Shown here: positions 1 through 11,457 of the stretch, in pieces
Numbering within the stretch: position 1 is the stretch's first letter
Layout: every line of letters begins with the position of its first letter
Source of the DNA: Heterodera schachtii
Lineage: Eukaryota; Nematoda; Chromadorea; Rhabditida; Heteroderidae
Length of the DNA stretch: 64,000 nt
Direction of reading: 5' to 3'
Assembly (NCBI GenBank): GCA_023374025.1
Contig: SIJG01000076.1
Coordinates: 290,552-354,551, forward strand
Program-made: the position numbers and the translations under genes
The notes under the pieces: model-generated
Seen by the model: only the letters and a program-made list of their open reading frames with translations
Database searches by the model: none
What the model was told of the DNA's origin: nothing

Positions 1-1
1 G

Positions 2-243
2 CAGTACCTGGAGGAATTGGGCCGCAGCATTGACTATTTCGTCTCCTTTGTTGTTTCTTATGCCATCCAACGTTCGCTGATTGAAACAATGTTGGCCAGC
101 CTCGTGTCCGCCATCGCATGGCCTTTGTATGTAAAATTTCAAAAATAAAAAAATATTTTTTTAAATTTCCTCTGTCAGGTGCTGCTTGGTTCCTCCTTGT
201 TATTGACAACCCGTGAAATATTTGTACTCGACGTGCTCGTCAG
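2..243 (+). pseudogene. TMCO4-like (DUF726) gene remnant, two exons
   Basis: Frame 2 is open from the window edge to a donor at 131 and encodes a hydrophobic stretch ending AIAWPLY. After an acceptor at 177-178 the next exon starts VLLGSS, then needs a one-base shift to read VIDNP, followed by TGA and NICTRRARQ, and ends at a good donor (CAG|GTAAAT, 244). From memory, TMCO4-type hydrolase/transmembrane proteins have a WPxxL...VIDNPW...RRAxxVG stretch here, so the TGA sits where a tryptophan codon is expected. A frameshift and a nonsense codon within 25 codons, with no further exons recognisable downstream, indicate a dead fragment. The family call rests on one short motif and no search was possible. 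Confidence 0.45.
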
Positions 244-1092
244 GTAAATCAGCAGGAGACGAGAGTCTTGACATCGACTCAATAAATTTCCTGAAATGTC
301 CCAACATTTGGCACCAATTCCTCTTTAAGTCAAATTTTCCGGCATTTTGCGGCCTAAATTGTGTGGAATTTTGTGGCCCAAGCCCAAATCGGACTCTTAC
401 GGCCGGTCTGGTTCCTAATTAACGCACCATGTTAAGTTGAAGGAGAATGGGTTTAGATAAAAATGCCGAAAAAATGTGTTGAGAGAATGGCAGAGCTAAC
501 AGAAACCAAATTTTACGAATTGACCGCCGATTAAAAAGTGCTTGAAGAAAACTAATTGTCACACTGGTAAACTGATCAGTAAACTCTTGAATTAGAAAAG
601 TGAGAGATTTTTTTGATCACATTTTTTGTCCACCAAAAATATGAAAAGTAAAATTTTTATGGAAAAATTTTACCGCAAAATTCCGACTTTACTTGGGGCC
701 GCAAATGTTCTGCAAACATCCAATCGATTCGTTTACTAAATACGCTTAAAACTATTGCTAATTTTGTCAGGTGGGTGAATATACCTCGCCGAAGTGTTGC
801 TAACTCGGCAGCACTGTCGACGTCCGATTCACTCTGATCGGCTTTCCGAAGTGTTCAAATGATCAACCTCCGATCATTCTGATCGGCTTTTTGCTTGGCA
901 CCTGCGTGCTTTACCATTGTAAGTGATCAAAATAGGAAAACAAAAAAAAAAATTGCAGAGAAATCGATACAAATTGATCAGTTTTCCTTCTTTGTCTCGA
1001 GCCTAATTTTAAGTCTCGGATATCTTCAAACTTTATTTTACTACTAATGACTGGTTGAGAAATACACATACTCAAATTTAGGCCTTTTGGAG
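244..1092. other. Non-coding stretch, no gene seen
   Basis: AT-rich sequence with only short chance reading frames. I saw no convincing exon, repeat with recognisable ends or RNA gene. Confidence 0.5.
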
Positions 1093-1259
1093 ATGAGCAA
1101 ACGCGTGCCGGAATCATTGGGTAAAAAATAAATAAAAATAGATTTTAGAAATATTATTTTAATAAATTTTTATTTTGCCCAGGCATTGATCAGCTTTTGC
1201 TTCCGTTGGTGTGCCTGTTTCTTTCTGCTTCGCTTTCCCAGTGGCGTCAACTTTGTTCA
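1093..1259 (+). CDS. Possible signal-peptide exons of the membrane-protein gene downstream
   Basis: An ATG at 1093 opens a short exon (MSKRVPESL, to 1120, donor GTAAAA) that joins in phase 1 to an exon at 1183-1259 after a CCCAG acceptor. Together they read a basic start followed by a hydrophobic run (LLLPLVCLFLSASLS), which looks like a signal peptide. The exon can end at a phase-0 donor at 1260 or run to a stop at 1274. The next recognisable exon (2673) needs phase 1, so at least one exon between would be missing if both belong to one gene. This is inference from splice phase and composition only. Confidence 0.25.
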
Positions 1260-2672
1260 GTAAATTTACATTAATTAGCTCCATATCAATTAATGGAAAT
1301 TAAGCTACCTAATTAGTTTTCTTTGCGATCATTTAATTTTGTTCGCTTTAATTTATTCTTTGTGGATTAACTTATTTTTGGAGAAAATGTGAACAAAACA
1401 TCAATCAATCGAAATACAAATGAAATTAAAAAAAATTATTTTGTATTCCAAAAAGGAATAATTAATTACTAATTTTAAATTTCCCTTTCATAGTCTTTCA
1501 ATTAATGGTCGAAATTTTCGAAAACATTTATTTATGTTAATCACTTATCATTTTCAATTTTAATTTTTCAAAAAAATTTTCTTCATCTTTTCGCACATTG
1601 TTCGTTATTTAATTTTTTTTTCCTTGGCATTTTTTCCATAAATTTTCTAAGGGTATGCCGTTAAATTTTGGCTTTCGAAGCCTCTGGTTTTTTCGTTTCG
1701 GCTTTCATCAGAGTCGAGTTCTTGGGAATTTTTTGTTTCCGGCTCTATGACCCGTGGGGGTCGTGCGCTTGGGCGACCTCTAAAAACACCAGAAAACGAT
1801 GTACGACAATTTCTTACTGAAAAGAGCAAAAAATATCTTTTTTTATGAAAAAATGATCAGGACTCGGTACCTTTTTATTTCTAATTGGGACAAAAACCAA
1901 ATCGGGAGGTTTTGCCGAGCGGACACATTCAGATTCAAATTTTTTTTTCAAAAATACCCAAGTTTTAAAAATGAAATAAAGAAATTGGGGACAATAGTTT
2001 TAATCAGTTTATATGAGAATTTCCGAAAAGCCCAAGCGCAATTTGGACTGCGCGAAAAGATGACGCGAGTGCGGGAGGCCGTGGGCGTCCGTTGAGCGCC
2101 GCTTTCGCGCGCGCCAATTTGTCCGACAACGCACCAATGCACGCGGAAGCAGAGGAAGCGACTGAACGGCAAACAGTACGGGAGGGAGAGAAGCAGAGAC
2201 AGGTCAGAGAACCAAGAACAATGAAAACATTTTCTGGAGGGAGGGGACGGCCAACTCAGTCTGGCCAATTCGCCTGGCCAAACTTCGTTTGTGCCAATTT
2301 GAGATTAACTTTTTTAAGTCGTACCGACCAAATTGGGTTTTTTGGTACATTAATACAGTACCCTTTTATTAACTGTAAAGAAGGAAAGGAATGCGTTTCA
2401 CAATCAAAAAATTTCCGATTTACCGGGGGAGGAAGGGAATGATTAATCATTGGAAAAACATCCCCCGGAGGCGAATTTAAGAAAATAGGCAAAAAAGGAA
2501 GAAAAAGAATGGAGAAGCCAAAACATGGAGAAAATGATGACGAATAAAGGAAAAACAAAACGAACGGAATATTCCTCATCATTCAATCTATGCTTTTGTA
2601 CGCTTCATTCATTCACTGTTAAAAATATTTTGAGCAAATATAATTAAAAAATTTAAAAAATTTTTCGTTTAG
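1260..2672. other. No convincing gene; locally GC-rich stretch at about 2.03-2.28 kb
   Basis: Mostly AT-rich. The 2.03-2.28 kb part is unusually GC-rich and CpG-rich, and both strands are open there for about 100 codons without recognisable similarity, so it may be a promoter or a missing exon. At 2250-2280 a degenerate run of GGCCAACTC-like units faintly resembles the minisatellite at 25.7 kb. Confidence 0.4.
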
Positions 2673-5600
2673 AATTTGACGAAAATTGGAGCGAAATGCC
2701 GGAAATAAGAGGTGATCAAGTTATATTTTACGGGCTTACAGAAAATACGCTCTAATAATTTTAACATTTATCAGGTAACAATGCCACAAACGAGATGCCG
2801 CCGCCGGCGGGAAACGACAATTACGGAACCAAAGGTGGTTGGTTAGTTTCTGTAATTGAATTTGGACGATTTTCGTAATCTTTAACATTTTTTCAGAAAA
2901 CGTTACGACCGTCCCGATGCCAGTGCCATCGTCCGGAAACCGCAGTGGTTAGTAATTCACTAATTTAAATATTTAAATTATCGTATTCCCAAAAAAGTGT
3001 GGAAATACTGTTAAATGATGGCATTTAGCATTATTTGGCTATTTAATTAGAATTAACATTGAAATTTTATTTAATAGTTTAGCCTATTTTTGACCTTTTT
3101 TCAGTGCTGGAAATTACGAAGAATGCGGCGGTGCCGCCACGCTCTGACAAAAACAACAGTGGTAAGTGATTAGCATAATTTATTAACTAATATTCCCAAA
3201 ATTATATAAAAAATAAAATTGAAAAATAAATTTAAATTATTTAAATTGAATTATTTACCTCGAAATTAATATTATTGATAGCGACACATATATTTAAATA
3301 AGGGCATTGAATACAAAAATTAATTAACTTTTTTTCAAATTCAGTACAACATGCCTTGGAACTCAGATGTTTAAAAAACTCATTTTTATTTAAATAAAAA
3401 ATTCGTTAAAATATTATTTTTTACAACATTTTTTGCGTTAATTAATTAATTTATTTTTTCTAAAAAACATCCATCAAATTTTTCTAAATATTCTTTTAAT
3501 TTCTAATCGAATTTTACTTTTTATTAAAAAAAAATTAGCTCTATTAAATTAGAAAGCATTTTTTAAAAATCCACACAAATTATATTAAAATTATTAACTA
3601 ATAAAAATAATAAATAAATCATAAACAAACAATTAAATTTATAGAAATCTATAATTCAAATTAGAGTTGCTCCCCGGTCCCGATCCCCGACATTTTGGGC
3701 CTATTCCCCGCCCCGACCCCCGACATGTCGTTGCCCGAGGTCCCCGGCCCCCGACTTTTTGCCCCCGACTCCCCGACACTAATTCGGGGAATTGGGGACT
3801 CTGAGCGTTGTAAAAATTTAAAAAGTTAATTCAACAACGAAGGGGGAAAGGTTGAAAATTTATGAAATTTTGAACAATTTTGTTAAGATTAATTAATTAA
3901 AAATTCCGAACCGCCGGCCTCCCAAAACTCCATTTTTTTTTTTGCAAAAAAATGGTCCCAAAATTGCAAAAATTGGTATTTTTAGGAAAAATCTGTTAAC
4001 AAATTGCAAATTTTCAAAAAAATATTTTCCTCGCGGTACCTAACACCACCGCCGCTCAATTAAAATGAAAAAAAAGAAGATTTACGAGCATTTAAAAAGA
4101 AAAATTGGTTTTTTTTTTGGGTTAAAATAAAATTTGGTCATTCCCCGGTCGGGGTCCCCGACCCCTGACATTTTTCCCCCCGAGGGGTCGGGGAGCAACC
4201 CTAATTCAAATGATTGATTTGTCTAAGTAAAACAAATTTATTTATGAAATTAATCACTTAATGTTTAAAAATTTTCCAGTCCATTACATTTGGCCAATCG
4301 TCGCAGTGATCGTGCTTCTGTTCTTGTACTTTTTGGTCAAAAAACGTAGGTGTTTTTGATCAAAAATAATACACAATTAATTACATTTTTATGCATTTTT
4401 TAATGAGTTTAATTAATTTTTTTCGGGTCTTTTGAAGATAAATTTGTTAAGTGTTGGAAAAACAACTCAGCAAAGATTGGTTTTTGCTGATCCCTTTTAC
4501 AGATTTTATTCTTTGGCAATCATTTCTTTTACTGGTTCTAATAACACGTTTCTTGGGGTCATTTAAGGCGCTGAGTACGATTTCGGCCTCCTTTTTGGCA
4601 AATTCCGAACCCCTAACCCGAATTCGAACATTTTTTGAAAAAACTTTTGTTTTTGAAAGGCATGAAACACATTTCCAAGGGTTTTCGGGGTCGGTGATCA
4701 CGAATCCAGCACCCATTTCGAACAATTCCGAACCCCGGACCCGAATAAAAAGCCAAAAATTACAATCCTCTGAGTTTCATTTTGTTTAAAAATGGTTAAA
4801 ATATGGAAAAACGGCAATCATGTCGATCATTGGTCCCGAAAATTTTGTCTTTAAATTTTTTTTCTGAAAATTCTTATAACACGTTTCTAGGGGTGTTTTG
4901 AGGCGCTGAGCACGAATCCGGCCTCCATTTCGACCAATTTCGATATCTCAAACCCGAATTCGAACGTTTTTCGAATTTTTTTTTAATTTAAAAAATCATG
5001 AAAACATGTTTCCAGGGGGTTTTCTGGGTCGCTGGTCACGAATTCGACTTCTCTTTCGCCTAATTCCGAACCCCGAACTCAAATTCTAACAAAAATTAGA
5101 AAATTCAATTTTTCTTAATCTTTGTTTACACACACGGAAAGAACTAAAAGTCATCACTGAGACTCATCGGTGCTTCAATAAAATCGTTTAAACCATTTTT
5201 AGACTAAAAATCGAAATCGAAAAATTCCAATTTTCGACTTTTGTTCGAATTTGGGTTTGAGAACGCTGGATTCGTGCTCAGCGCCTCAAAACCCCCCTAA
5301 CGTGTTATAAGAATTTTCAGAAAAAAATTTAAAGAAAAAATTTTCGGGACCAATGATCGACATGATTGCCGAAAAAAACTAATGTCATCCATCAATACTT
5401 CAATAAAAGATCATTTAATTTTTATGGCCAAATTTCATTTTTGCCTCAGGGTTTTTCGAAATAAAGGATTGCAAATTTACATTTATTTGACTTTTCCCAA
5501 TGATTTAAGTGATCAGCTGCTGGCGCAATCGCATTCTTCCGCCGCCTTCGCCGCCAGCGCCTGCGGGGGATGATGCGCCCGCGGCGGACAACATTTCGTC

Positions 5601-5754
5601 TACAGAAGTGCCCTTCTCACCTTTCCTCTATGAACTCCAAGTGGTGTCCTCCTGTTCTGCACACAGGCGCAAACAGCAGCAGGAGGGCACAACGCCAGGG
5701 GAGTGCGGCACGGGCGAAGGAGACGAGACGGAGCGCGAGGAGGAGGAGCTGTAG
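2673..5754 (+). CDS. Unrecognised single-pass membrane protein, 5' end missing
   Basis: Six exons can be chained by splice phase: 2673-2711, 2775-2834, 2897-2947, 3105-3161, 4280-4349 and 5517-5754 (stop TAG). The first four are 39-60 bases, all phase 1 to phase 1, and encode similar short units rich in Pro, Gly, Asn and Ser (MPPPAGNDN, PMPVPSSGNRSG, AAVPPRSDKN). Exon 5 encodes a clear transmembrane helix (IWPIVAVIVLLFLYFLV) followed by KKR, a stop-transfer signal. Exon 6 gives a proline-rich then acidic tail (LPPPSPPAPAGDD ... EREEEEL). Symmetric mini-exons suggest a repeated extracellular stalk grown by exon duplication. The intron before exon 5 contains a hAT-like element and the intron before exon 6 a foldback element. 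I do not recognise the family. The upstream signal-peptide exons at 1.1 kb may belong here. Confidence 0.5.
3662..4203. mobile_element. Non-autonomous hAT-like element (MITE), family A, copy 1
   Basis: The 542-bp element begins TAGAGTTGCTCCCCG and ends with the inverted form CGGGGAGCAACCCTA. It is flanked on both sides by the same 8 bases, ATTCAAAT (3654-3661 and 4204-4211). An 8-bp target duplication with TAGNG-type ends is typical of the hAT superfamily. The ends are rich in CCCCGAC repeats, the middle is AT-rich, and no transposase is present. It lies in an intron of the membrane-protein gene. A second copy is at 34049-34701. Confidence 0.8.
4570..4760. repeat. Single arm of the dispersed GATCACGAAT foldback family
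   Basis: Contains the shared core (TTTTCGGGGTCGGTGATCACG, then CATTTCGAACAATTCCGAACC, then CCCGAAT) also seen near 4.9, 14.3, 22.6, 26.0, 33.45, 38.5, 42.85, 49.5 and 62.0-62.8 kb. Where two arms occur they are inverted relative to each other. Confidence 0.65.
4812..5375. repeat. Foldback element with about 100-bp inverted arms
   Basis: The left arm (from CGGCAATCATGTCGATCATT at about 4812) is repeated in inverse orientation at the right end (...AATGATCGACATGATTGCCG, to about 5375). The arms include GGTCCCGAAAATTTT and the GAGGCGCTGAGCACGAATCC core, with a spacer of a few hundred bases. No coding sequence. It lies in the last intron of the membrane-protein gene. Confidence 0.75.
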
Positions 5755-6783
5755 ACGGAGAGGGACGAGACGAAGGGAGGAGGACGAGGCGGAAGCGGAC
5801 ACACGGCGGAGATGGAGGCGGTCGGAGAAGCGATGCGGAGGGAGGAGGCGGACGCGGACACACTTCGGAGAGGGAGGAGGACGAGGCGGAAGCGGACACC
5901 GGAGATTGAAAAAAGACATACAATTGTGATTCGATGATTCAATTCCATTTAACAAATATTGAATTTATTGCTTCGGTCACTCAAAGGATGAATAAATTGT
6001 GCGCATTTGACTTAAAATTTAATAAGAGATTAATTTTTTGATAATCCAATGGAAAAAAGCACCAAATTTTAATTGTCAAAACTTAAAAAATTATTTGGCC
6101 CTAATTTTTTTTAATTGAGAGAATTTACATGAGTGGAATTTTTGGAATAAAATTTTGGATTTTTAGTTTTTCCATTTCTTATAAATTTTCTCAAAATTAT
6201 GAGATTTTGGAGCGTATTTTGGTTTTTTACGGAGTTGGTGTACAGAAGCGGAGGAGCGCCTCGTTTTTCCGCACGAGAAAAAATTTAAAAAAAAAACTTA
6301 AAACCCATCGTGGCATGGATTTGCATGTGCTAAACCTCGAAAATGTACAGCTAATAACACTCAACATATAAGTGAACAAAAATAGCATCAGTAGGTCATT
6401 TTCCTCCAAAATCGCTCAAATTTAGTTTCAAAAGTATTCTCTTTTTTAATACTTATAAATGCATAAAAATGTTTTTAAAATTTTTATAAGTGTTATTTTT
6501 AATCATTTTCAGAAAATTACGCATAAAATATTATCTGCAAATAAAATATGTAAAACATATAAATCAGAGCTCTGCTGATCATCACTTTCCCAGTGAATCA
6601 CAGCTCGCAATTCGCTCCAATCATTCACATTTTTCATTTTCCAATATTCATTAAAATGAATTTTGGATGCGCTGATTTTCAAACGAATTCATTTTTATTA
6701 ATTAATTATTGCTTAAATAATAGTCATTAATTATTATTATTTTGTATTTTTTAAACATATTTTGACAAATAAATACTTTCAAA
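5755..6783. other. Intergenic; left end of a segmental duplication
   Basis: From the purine-rich end of the preceding exon (about 5817) through 6110 this is recognisably repeated at 9877-10150. The 6525-6900 part is repeated almost unchanged at 11195-11580. No gene before the ATG at 6784. Confidence 0.6.
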
Positions 6784-8210
6784 ATGACTTTCTTCGCCCC
6801 TCTTCCAACTGTTGCCGCAATTTTGATTCCGTTCGCTTTTCTCCCCCATTTTTGTGGCGGTATTTTTTTACATTTTAAATAATTATTATTTTTTTATATT
6901 TAAAAGCATTGAAATGCGCTTTTGGGTCAACCGGAGTTGTGGTCGAAACACTCGAAGTCAAAGAATGCTCTGCAGGGCTCAACTATTGCTTCAAAAGCAA
7001 TTGTACAGCCGGTAATGGCACTTTCAAATTTATGCTGTGGCCCTTTCATAAAATCGCCCTATAATCCCCTCACTTAAATCACAATTTTTTAGTAATAAAC
7101 AAATTGATCAAATTGGTATTATCAAATCGCATCTTTTTACTAGATTAGCTTAAAAACAATAATGCTCAAATTTGTAAATAATTTTTTCAAAATATAATAA
7201 AATATTTTTCCTAAATATAAAAAGCTAAAAAAATTTCACAATAGAACCCAGGGGGTGATCTAACCACCCATCAATCACTTGCCGACCCTTCCTTTGTCAG
7301 CCGCGAAACAAAATTATAATTATATTTGAATTATTTTCATTTTAGTTTCAACCAATGAACAATACTTTGGTTGGGGTTGCACAGATATGAACAATGAAGC
7401 AAAAATCAATCAATGGCTGATTAATGAGCTTATCAAGCATAATTCCAACGCCTCAGATTGGAAGTGCCATTCCAAAACCGGCGAACTCAACCAATCAGTG
7501 CCATTCCCATTGCCTGCAGGTGCAATTTTACAAAAAATTGCAAATCCTCAGGCAATAAATTAACAGAAGAAGAGCTTTTCAATTATTTTCTTGAAAAGTT
7601 TTGTTGCTTCTTTTTCTGCCAACTTTCTTAAGTTTATTTCTGTGTCGCTTCTGATTAATAACCTAAAAATATTATAATCAAGGTAATTAGGCAAACGAAT
7701 GAAATCAATATTCTAAAAATACAAATTAATTTGTTCTTTTTAATTGTTATGAATAGAGCAGAATATCACGCCGTAAATTGGTTTCATTTTCTTAAAATAT
7801 TGTACCATTTTTAAAATTTAAATTTAAAACAAAAGCACTTTTAATTTTAATTCTGAACCAACATGGATTAGGCAATTTGAGAATTCGGTTCCTTAGTTTA
7901 TAAATGCTTTCCCAAGACCACGCCTTAAAAAATTAAAAATTTTCAATTAAATTTAACTTTTCAAATTCCCATACTATTAATCACTTTCCGTGTAATACAT
8001 AATTACTGATAATAATTAATTATTCGTCTATCCGCATATAAATTAAACTTATGATTTTTTATTAGGCGCTTCGGCAGTCGGCCCCAAAGTTTTTGCGCTC
8101 ATGGCATTCGTTTTGCCGTTGATTTTTGCTGGTAATTCGTTACAGTTCCATATGATGCTTTCTTTTTATTTGAATTTTTAGTTTATTTTGGTGTCCTGCC
8201 GATTTTCTAG
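6784..8210 (+). CDS. Small secreted six-cysteine protein, probably GPI-anchored, copy 1
   Basis: Exons 6784-6859, 6907-7011, 7346-7519, 8066-8131 and 8182-8210 join in phase 1 throughout (149 residues). The N-terminus is a signal peptide (hydrophobic core VAAILIPFAFLPHFCG). The mature part has six cysteines (LKC, KEC, NYC, SNC, WGC, WKC), a spacing reminiscent of Ly6/three-finger or nematode ET-module proteins, but I cannot assign a family. The last two exons give a small-residue site (PAGASAVG) and a hydrophobic tail (VFALMAFVLPLIFA...), typical of GPI attachment. If the donor at 7520 is not used, the exon runs on to a stop at 7563 and makes a soluble form ending NPQAIN. Start chosen for the signal peptide. 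Function unknown. Confidence 0.7.
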
Positions 8211-8829
8211 TCAATTTCCGTGGCACCGTTCAGTCAAAATTTTGTGGACGAAAAAGACGAAAATTTTGAAAAAAAAGAAAAAAAAACCATCTGACAACCA
8301 TTTATCCGTGTTCATTTAATTGGAATATTTTTTGTAATTTTTTAAGACTTTTTTGAGTGATCAAAAATCATTTAATTTGTTAAAGTAATTTATTTAATTT
8401 TTGTATGTACATATATCATGTGATAAACTTAATCCTTCTTAAACAGCTCTTTTTATCCTGTTTTATGCAATAAAAAGGGTAAAAACAGCCCTAAGAATTG
8501 AAATTTTCTCAAAAACTGGTCTCTATGTATAATATAAATATTTTATTGTCATTATTCGAAAAAATTGAAATATTTATAATTTTATATATGTACAATTTAA
8601 ATAAATATTTAAAATTTTACGTGTTTCGCTATCCAAAAAGCATTAATAAAAAAAATTTTTTTTGCTTATTTTTATGCTTATTTTGCGATTTTTTCTTGAA
8701 ATTATGAACCTATATTTACTGTAGTTTTCAAAGTCGCTGATCACCAATAGCACATCTATTTTTATAGTCAAAATTGTCAACCACTAAAAATAACAAAATA
8801 TGGGCGCCTTTGCTTACCGTATATGCTTT

Positions 8830-9605
8830 TTTATCGCAGTGGGACATTTGCGGACGGACATTTGCGGACAATTCGGGGAAAAATTTAAAAAAATTCGTAA
8901 AAAAATTAAAAAAAAATTCTGAAAAGATGGAATGAAGACTAGCTTAATAAAACTTTTTTTTTGGGCTTTTAGGCCGTGATTAAAATAAAATTGGTCCCGA
9001 ACATCGGGGAACTGAAATTTTTCCACCGACATTTTTAAATTTCTCTAGCCATACAGACAAAACTTGTAGGGGAATTTGCTACCCGCCCACTGAATTTTCT
9101 TTTCCTAATTTGTTCGGGATGGAGAAGAACCCAAGATACATAAATCTTGCTCTACTGTTCATCAGCAGGAAAAGCATTTTAGGCTCCAAAAATTTTCAGA
9201 AAAGTAAATCGGAAATCCGATGCACAAAAATGTCGAGAATCGGGTTTTAGTACAGCTGCTGTTCAGCATTTATATAATAAGATGCTGTTAATTTTGGAAT
9301 TGCAAGCAAATTTTTTCGCGATTAAGCAGGTCTCAGAATTTTTTCTAAAGATCAAAATAGCACTCTCACCCGAATTTGAGTGTGTAACAGTTGACATATA
9401 CACTTCCCCGATGTTTGGGACCAATTTACTTTAATCGCGGCCTAAAAGCCCAAAAACAAAGTTTAATTAAGTTTTAAGTCTCCATTCCATATTTTCAAAA
9501 ATTTTTTAAAATTTTTTTGCGAATTTTTTTTATTTTTTCCCGAAATTGTCCGCAAATGTCCGTCCGCAAGTGTCCGTCCGCAAATGTCCGTAAGGCCTTT
9601 TTATG
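8830..9605. repeat. Long foldback element with GGACATTTGCGGAC terminal units
   Basis: The left end has two units of the 14-mer GGACATTTGCGGAC and the right end three in inverse orientation. The inverted arms continue inward for about 150 bases (for example GGCTTTTAGGCCG opposite CGGCCTAAAAGCC, and a GAACATCGGGGA block). Flanks share CTTTTTAT-like bases. The surrounding pieces (TACCGTATATGC on the left, GGGGATTATTTTTAAACC on the right) look like the two sides of the TA-flanked miniature family, so this may be a nested insertion. Confidence 0.65.
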
Positions 9606-9876
9606 CCCCATTGGGGATTATTTTTAAACCTCCTCAGCGACTGGGGGATAATTAGATACTGGGGGACAATTGGAGACTAGAAAATTATTTTTCGACGGAT
9701 TTTTAATGACAAATAGTGATAAAAAGTACGAAATAGTAAGAAATATGGTAAAATTTTGAAATTTAGCAAGCTAATAAAGCTATTTAAGGGCTATCGTATG
9801 ATACCAAGATTGTTCAATTTGATTGCGTCTGAGAAAAGTTATGAGTTGATTTACTCAAAAATTTAGCAAATTTGCA

Positions 9877-10150
9877 GGCGGTAGGAGAAGCGATGCGGAA
9901 ACAGCGGGGTGGGGGAAGATGGACGCGATTTTGGACAATACAATTGTGATACGGTGATGCAATTCCATTTAAAAATATATTGCTTTTTTATAATTTATTA
10001 CTTCGATCACTTCAAAGGGATGAACATAAAATTGTCGCATTTGACTTAAAATTTAATAATAGATTAATGTTTTGATAATTCAATGGAAAAAAGCACCAAA
10101 TTTTAATTGTCAAAACTTTAAAAATTGTTTAGCCCAAATTTTTTTGAAAC
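9877..10150. repeat. Segmental duplicate of 5817-6110
   Basis: Shares GGAGAAGCGATGCGGA, CAATTCCATTTAA, CGCATTTGACTTAAAATTTA and GGAAAAAAGCACCAAATTTT in the same order as 5817-6110. It marks the left edge of the second copy of the cysteine-rich protein locus and carries the tail end of the upstream gene's last exon without the gene. Confidence 0.75.
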
Positions 10151-11194
10151 CTAATGAAAAGGCTAATAGAGAAAACTTATATTAGAGCTATCGAAATATA
10201 CTGAGAATTTTATTTGGATGCTTGAAGAAAAGGTTATTAAGCATTTAACTTTCATGTTATTTTGCGATCTTGCAAATTTTTATGGTTGTTAAACTCTACT
10301 AGAGCCGAAAATTCACTTTCGACTTCAGAAATTTTTAGAACTCATTTGTCAGAACTCCATCCCTTTAATTTTTCGAGATTTAAAAGAGCGAAAAATTTAT
10401 GAAAAATTATCGGAATTAAAATTCATTCGATAAGAAGAACATTGATCTGATCTGATTCTGTTTTTTCCCGGACAATATTTGGCAAAATAGCGTAATTTGT
10501 TCAATTCGAAAGTTTTAAATTTAAAAAGTTTTCCTTAGCAAATGCATGCTTTTTGATGTTTATTAAAATCCAAAGTTACTCCAATTATTTAAAATAATTA
10601 ACAATTTTGGACGAAATGATCGAATATATTAGAAATTCATATTTGCCTTTCACAGCACTTTTTTCGGCGCGGTTTTTACAAAAAAGTTTTGGGGAAGAAG
10701 GGGGTCCGGCGGTGCCAATAGGCGCCGCCGGGGGAAATTTTAAAATTTTAGTGCAATTTGTTAACAGATTTTCAACAAAAAAAGGCTGGTTTAATTATTT
10801 TAAATTGTGTCAAAAAAAATATGTGAGAAATCATATTTTGTCGAAACCAATGAGTATACAAAAATAAAATTAATTATTTATTTTTAAATTTTTTCCTTTA
10901 ACTCCAATTTGCACCACTATTTTTTCACTCACAAATCAGACCCCCATTCTTACCAGTGCTTGTTTTTCCCGGTTCCCGGTTGCCCTACCGGGACCGGGAC
11001 ATGAGCTTTTCAAAACCCGGGACCTCGGAAGACCGGGAATTCCCGTCCCGGTCCCGGTCCCGCTCTACTCTATTTAAAATAAAAAACACATTCTTTGAAA
11101 ATATTATTTTTAAATTATTTTCCGACAAATTACTATTCATACGAGCGGAGACACCTAACTCATTAATAACTCTTTCTCACTAAAACCAAAATAA
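10151..11194. repeat. Insertion within the duplicated segment: repeat-rich, no gene
   Basis: About 1 kb absent from the first copy. It holds a dispersed repeat at about 10660-10800 with the core GGTCCGGCGGTGCC and GGCGCCGCCGGG, followed by TTGTTAACAGATTTTC. The same block appears near 61.36-61.47 kb and inverted near 18.77-18.86 kb. A palindromic GC-rich patch at about 10965-11060 (CCCGGTCCCGG units) resembles patches at 29.3, 30.4 and 37.5 kb. Confidence 0.6.
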
Positions 11195-11457
11195 ACGTAA
11201 ATATTATCTGTAAATAAAATATGTAAAACATATAAATCCGAGTCCTGTCTGTTCATCACTTTCCCAGTGAATCACAGCTCGCAATTCGCTCCAATCATTC
11301 ACATTTTTCATTTTCCAATATTCATTAAAATGAATTTTGGATGCGCTGATTTTCAAACGAATTCATTTTTATTAATTAATTATTGCTTAAATAATAGTCA
11401 TTAATTATTATTATTTTGTATTTTTTAAACATATTTTGACAAATAAATACTTTCAAA

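Noticed and set aside
1647..1779. Possible last exon on the minus strand (GRPSARPPRVIEPETKNSQEL ...)
   Set aside because: It has a TTTTTAG acceptor and an AT-hook-like start, but no upstream exon could be chained and no family is recognised.
2092..2442. GC-rich 116-codon plus-strand frame
   Set aside because: No ATG at the start, both strands are equally open, and no similarity; more likely a CpG-rich non-coding stretch or an exon I cannot place.
5600..5955. Several overlapping minus-strand Ser/Pro/Arg frames
   Set aside because: Antisense shadows of the purine-rich last exon of the membrane-protein gene.
10607..10867. 86-codon plus-strand frame across a GC-rich repeat
   Set aside because: The GPAVPIGAAG part is the dispersed CGGCGGTGCC repeat, also seen at 61.4 kb in a different context.
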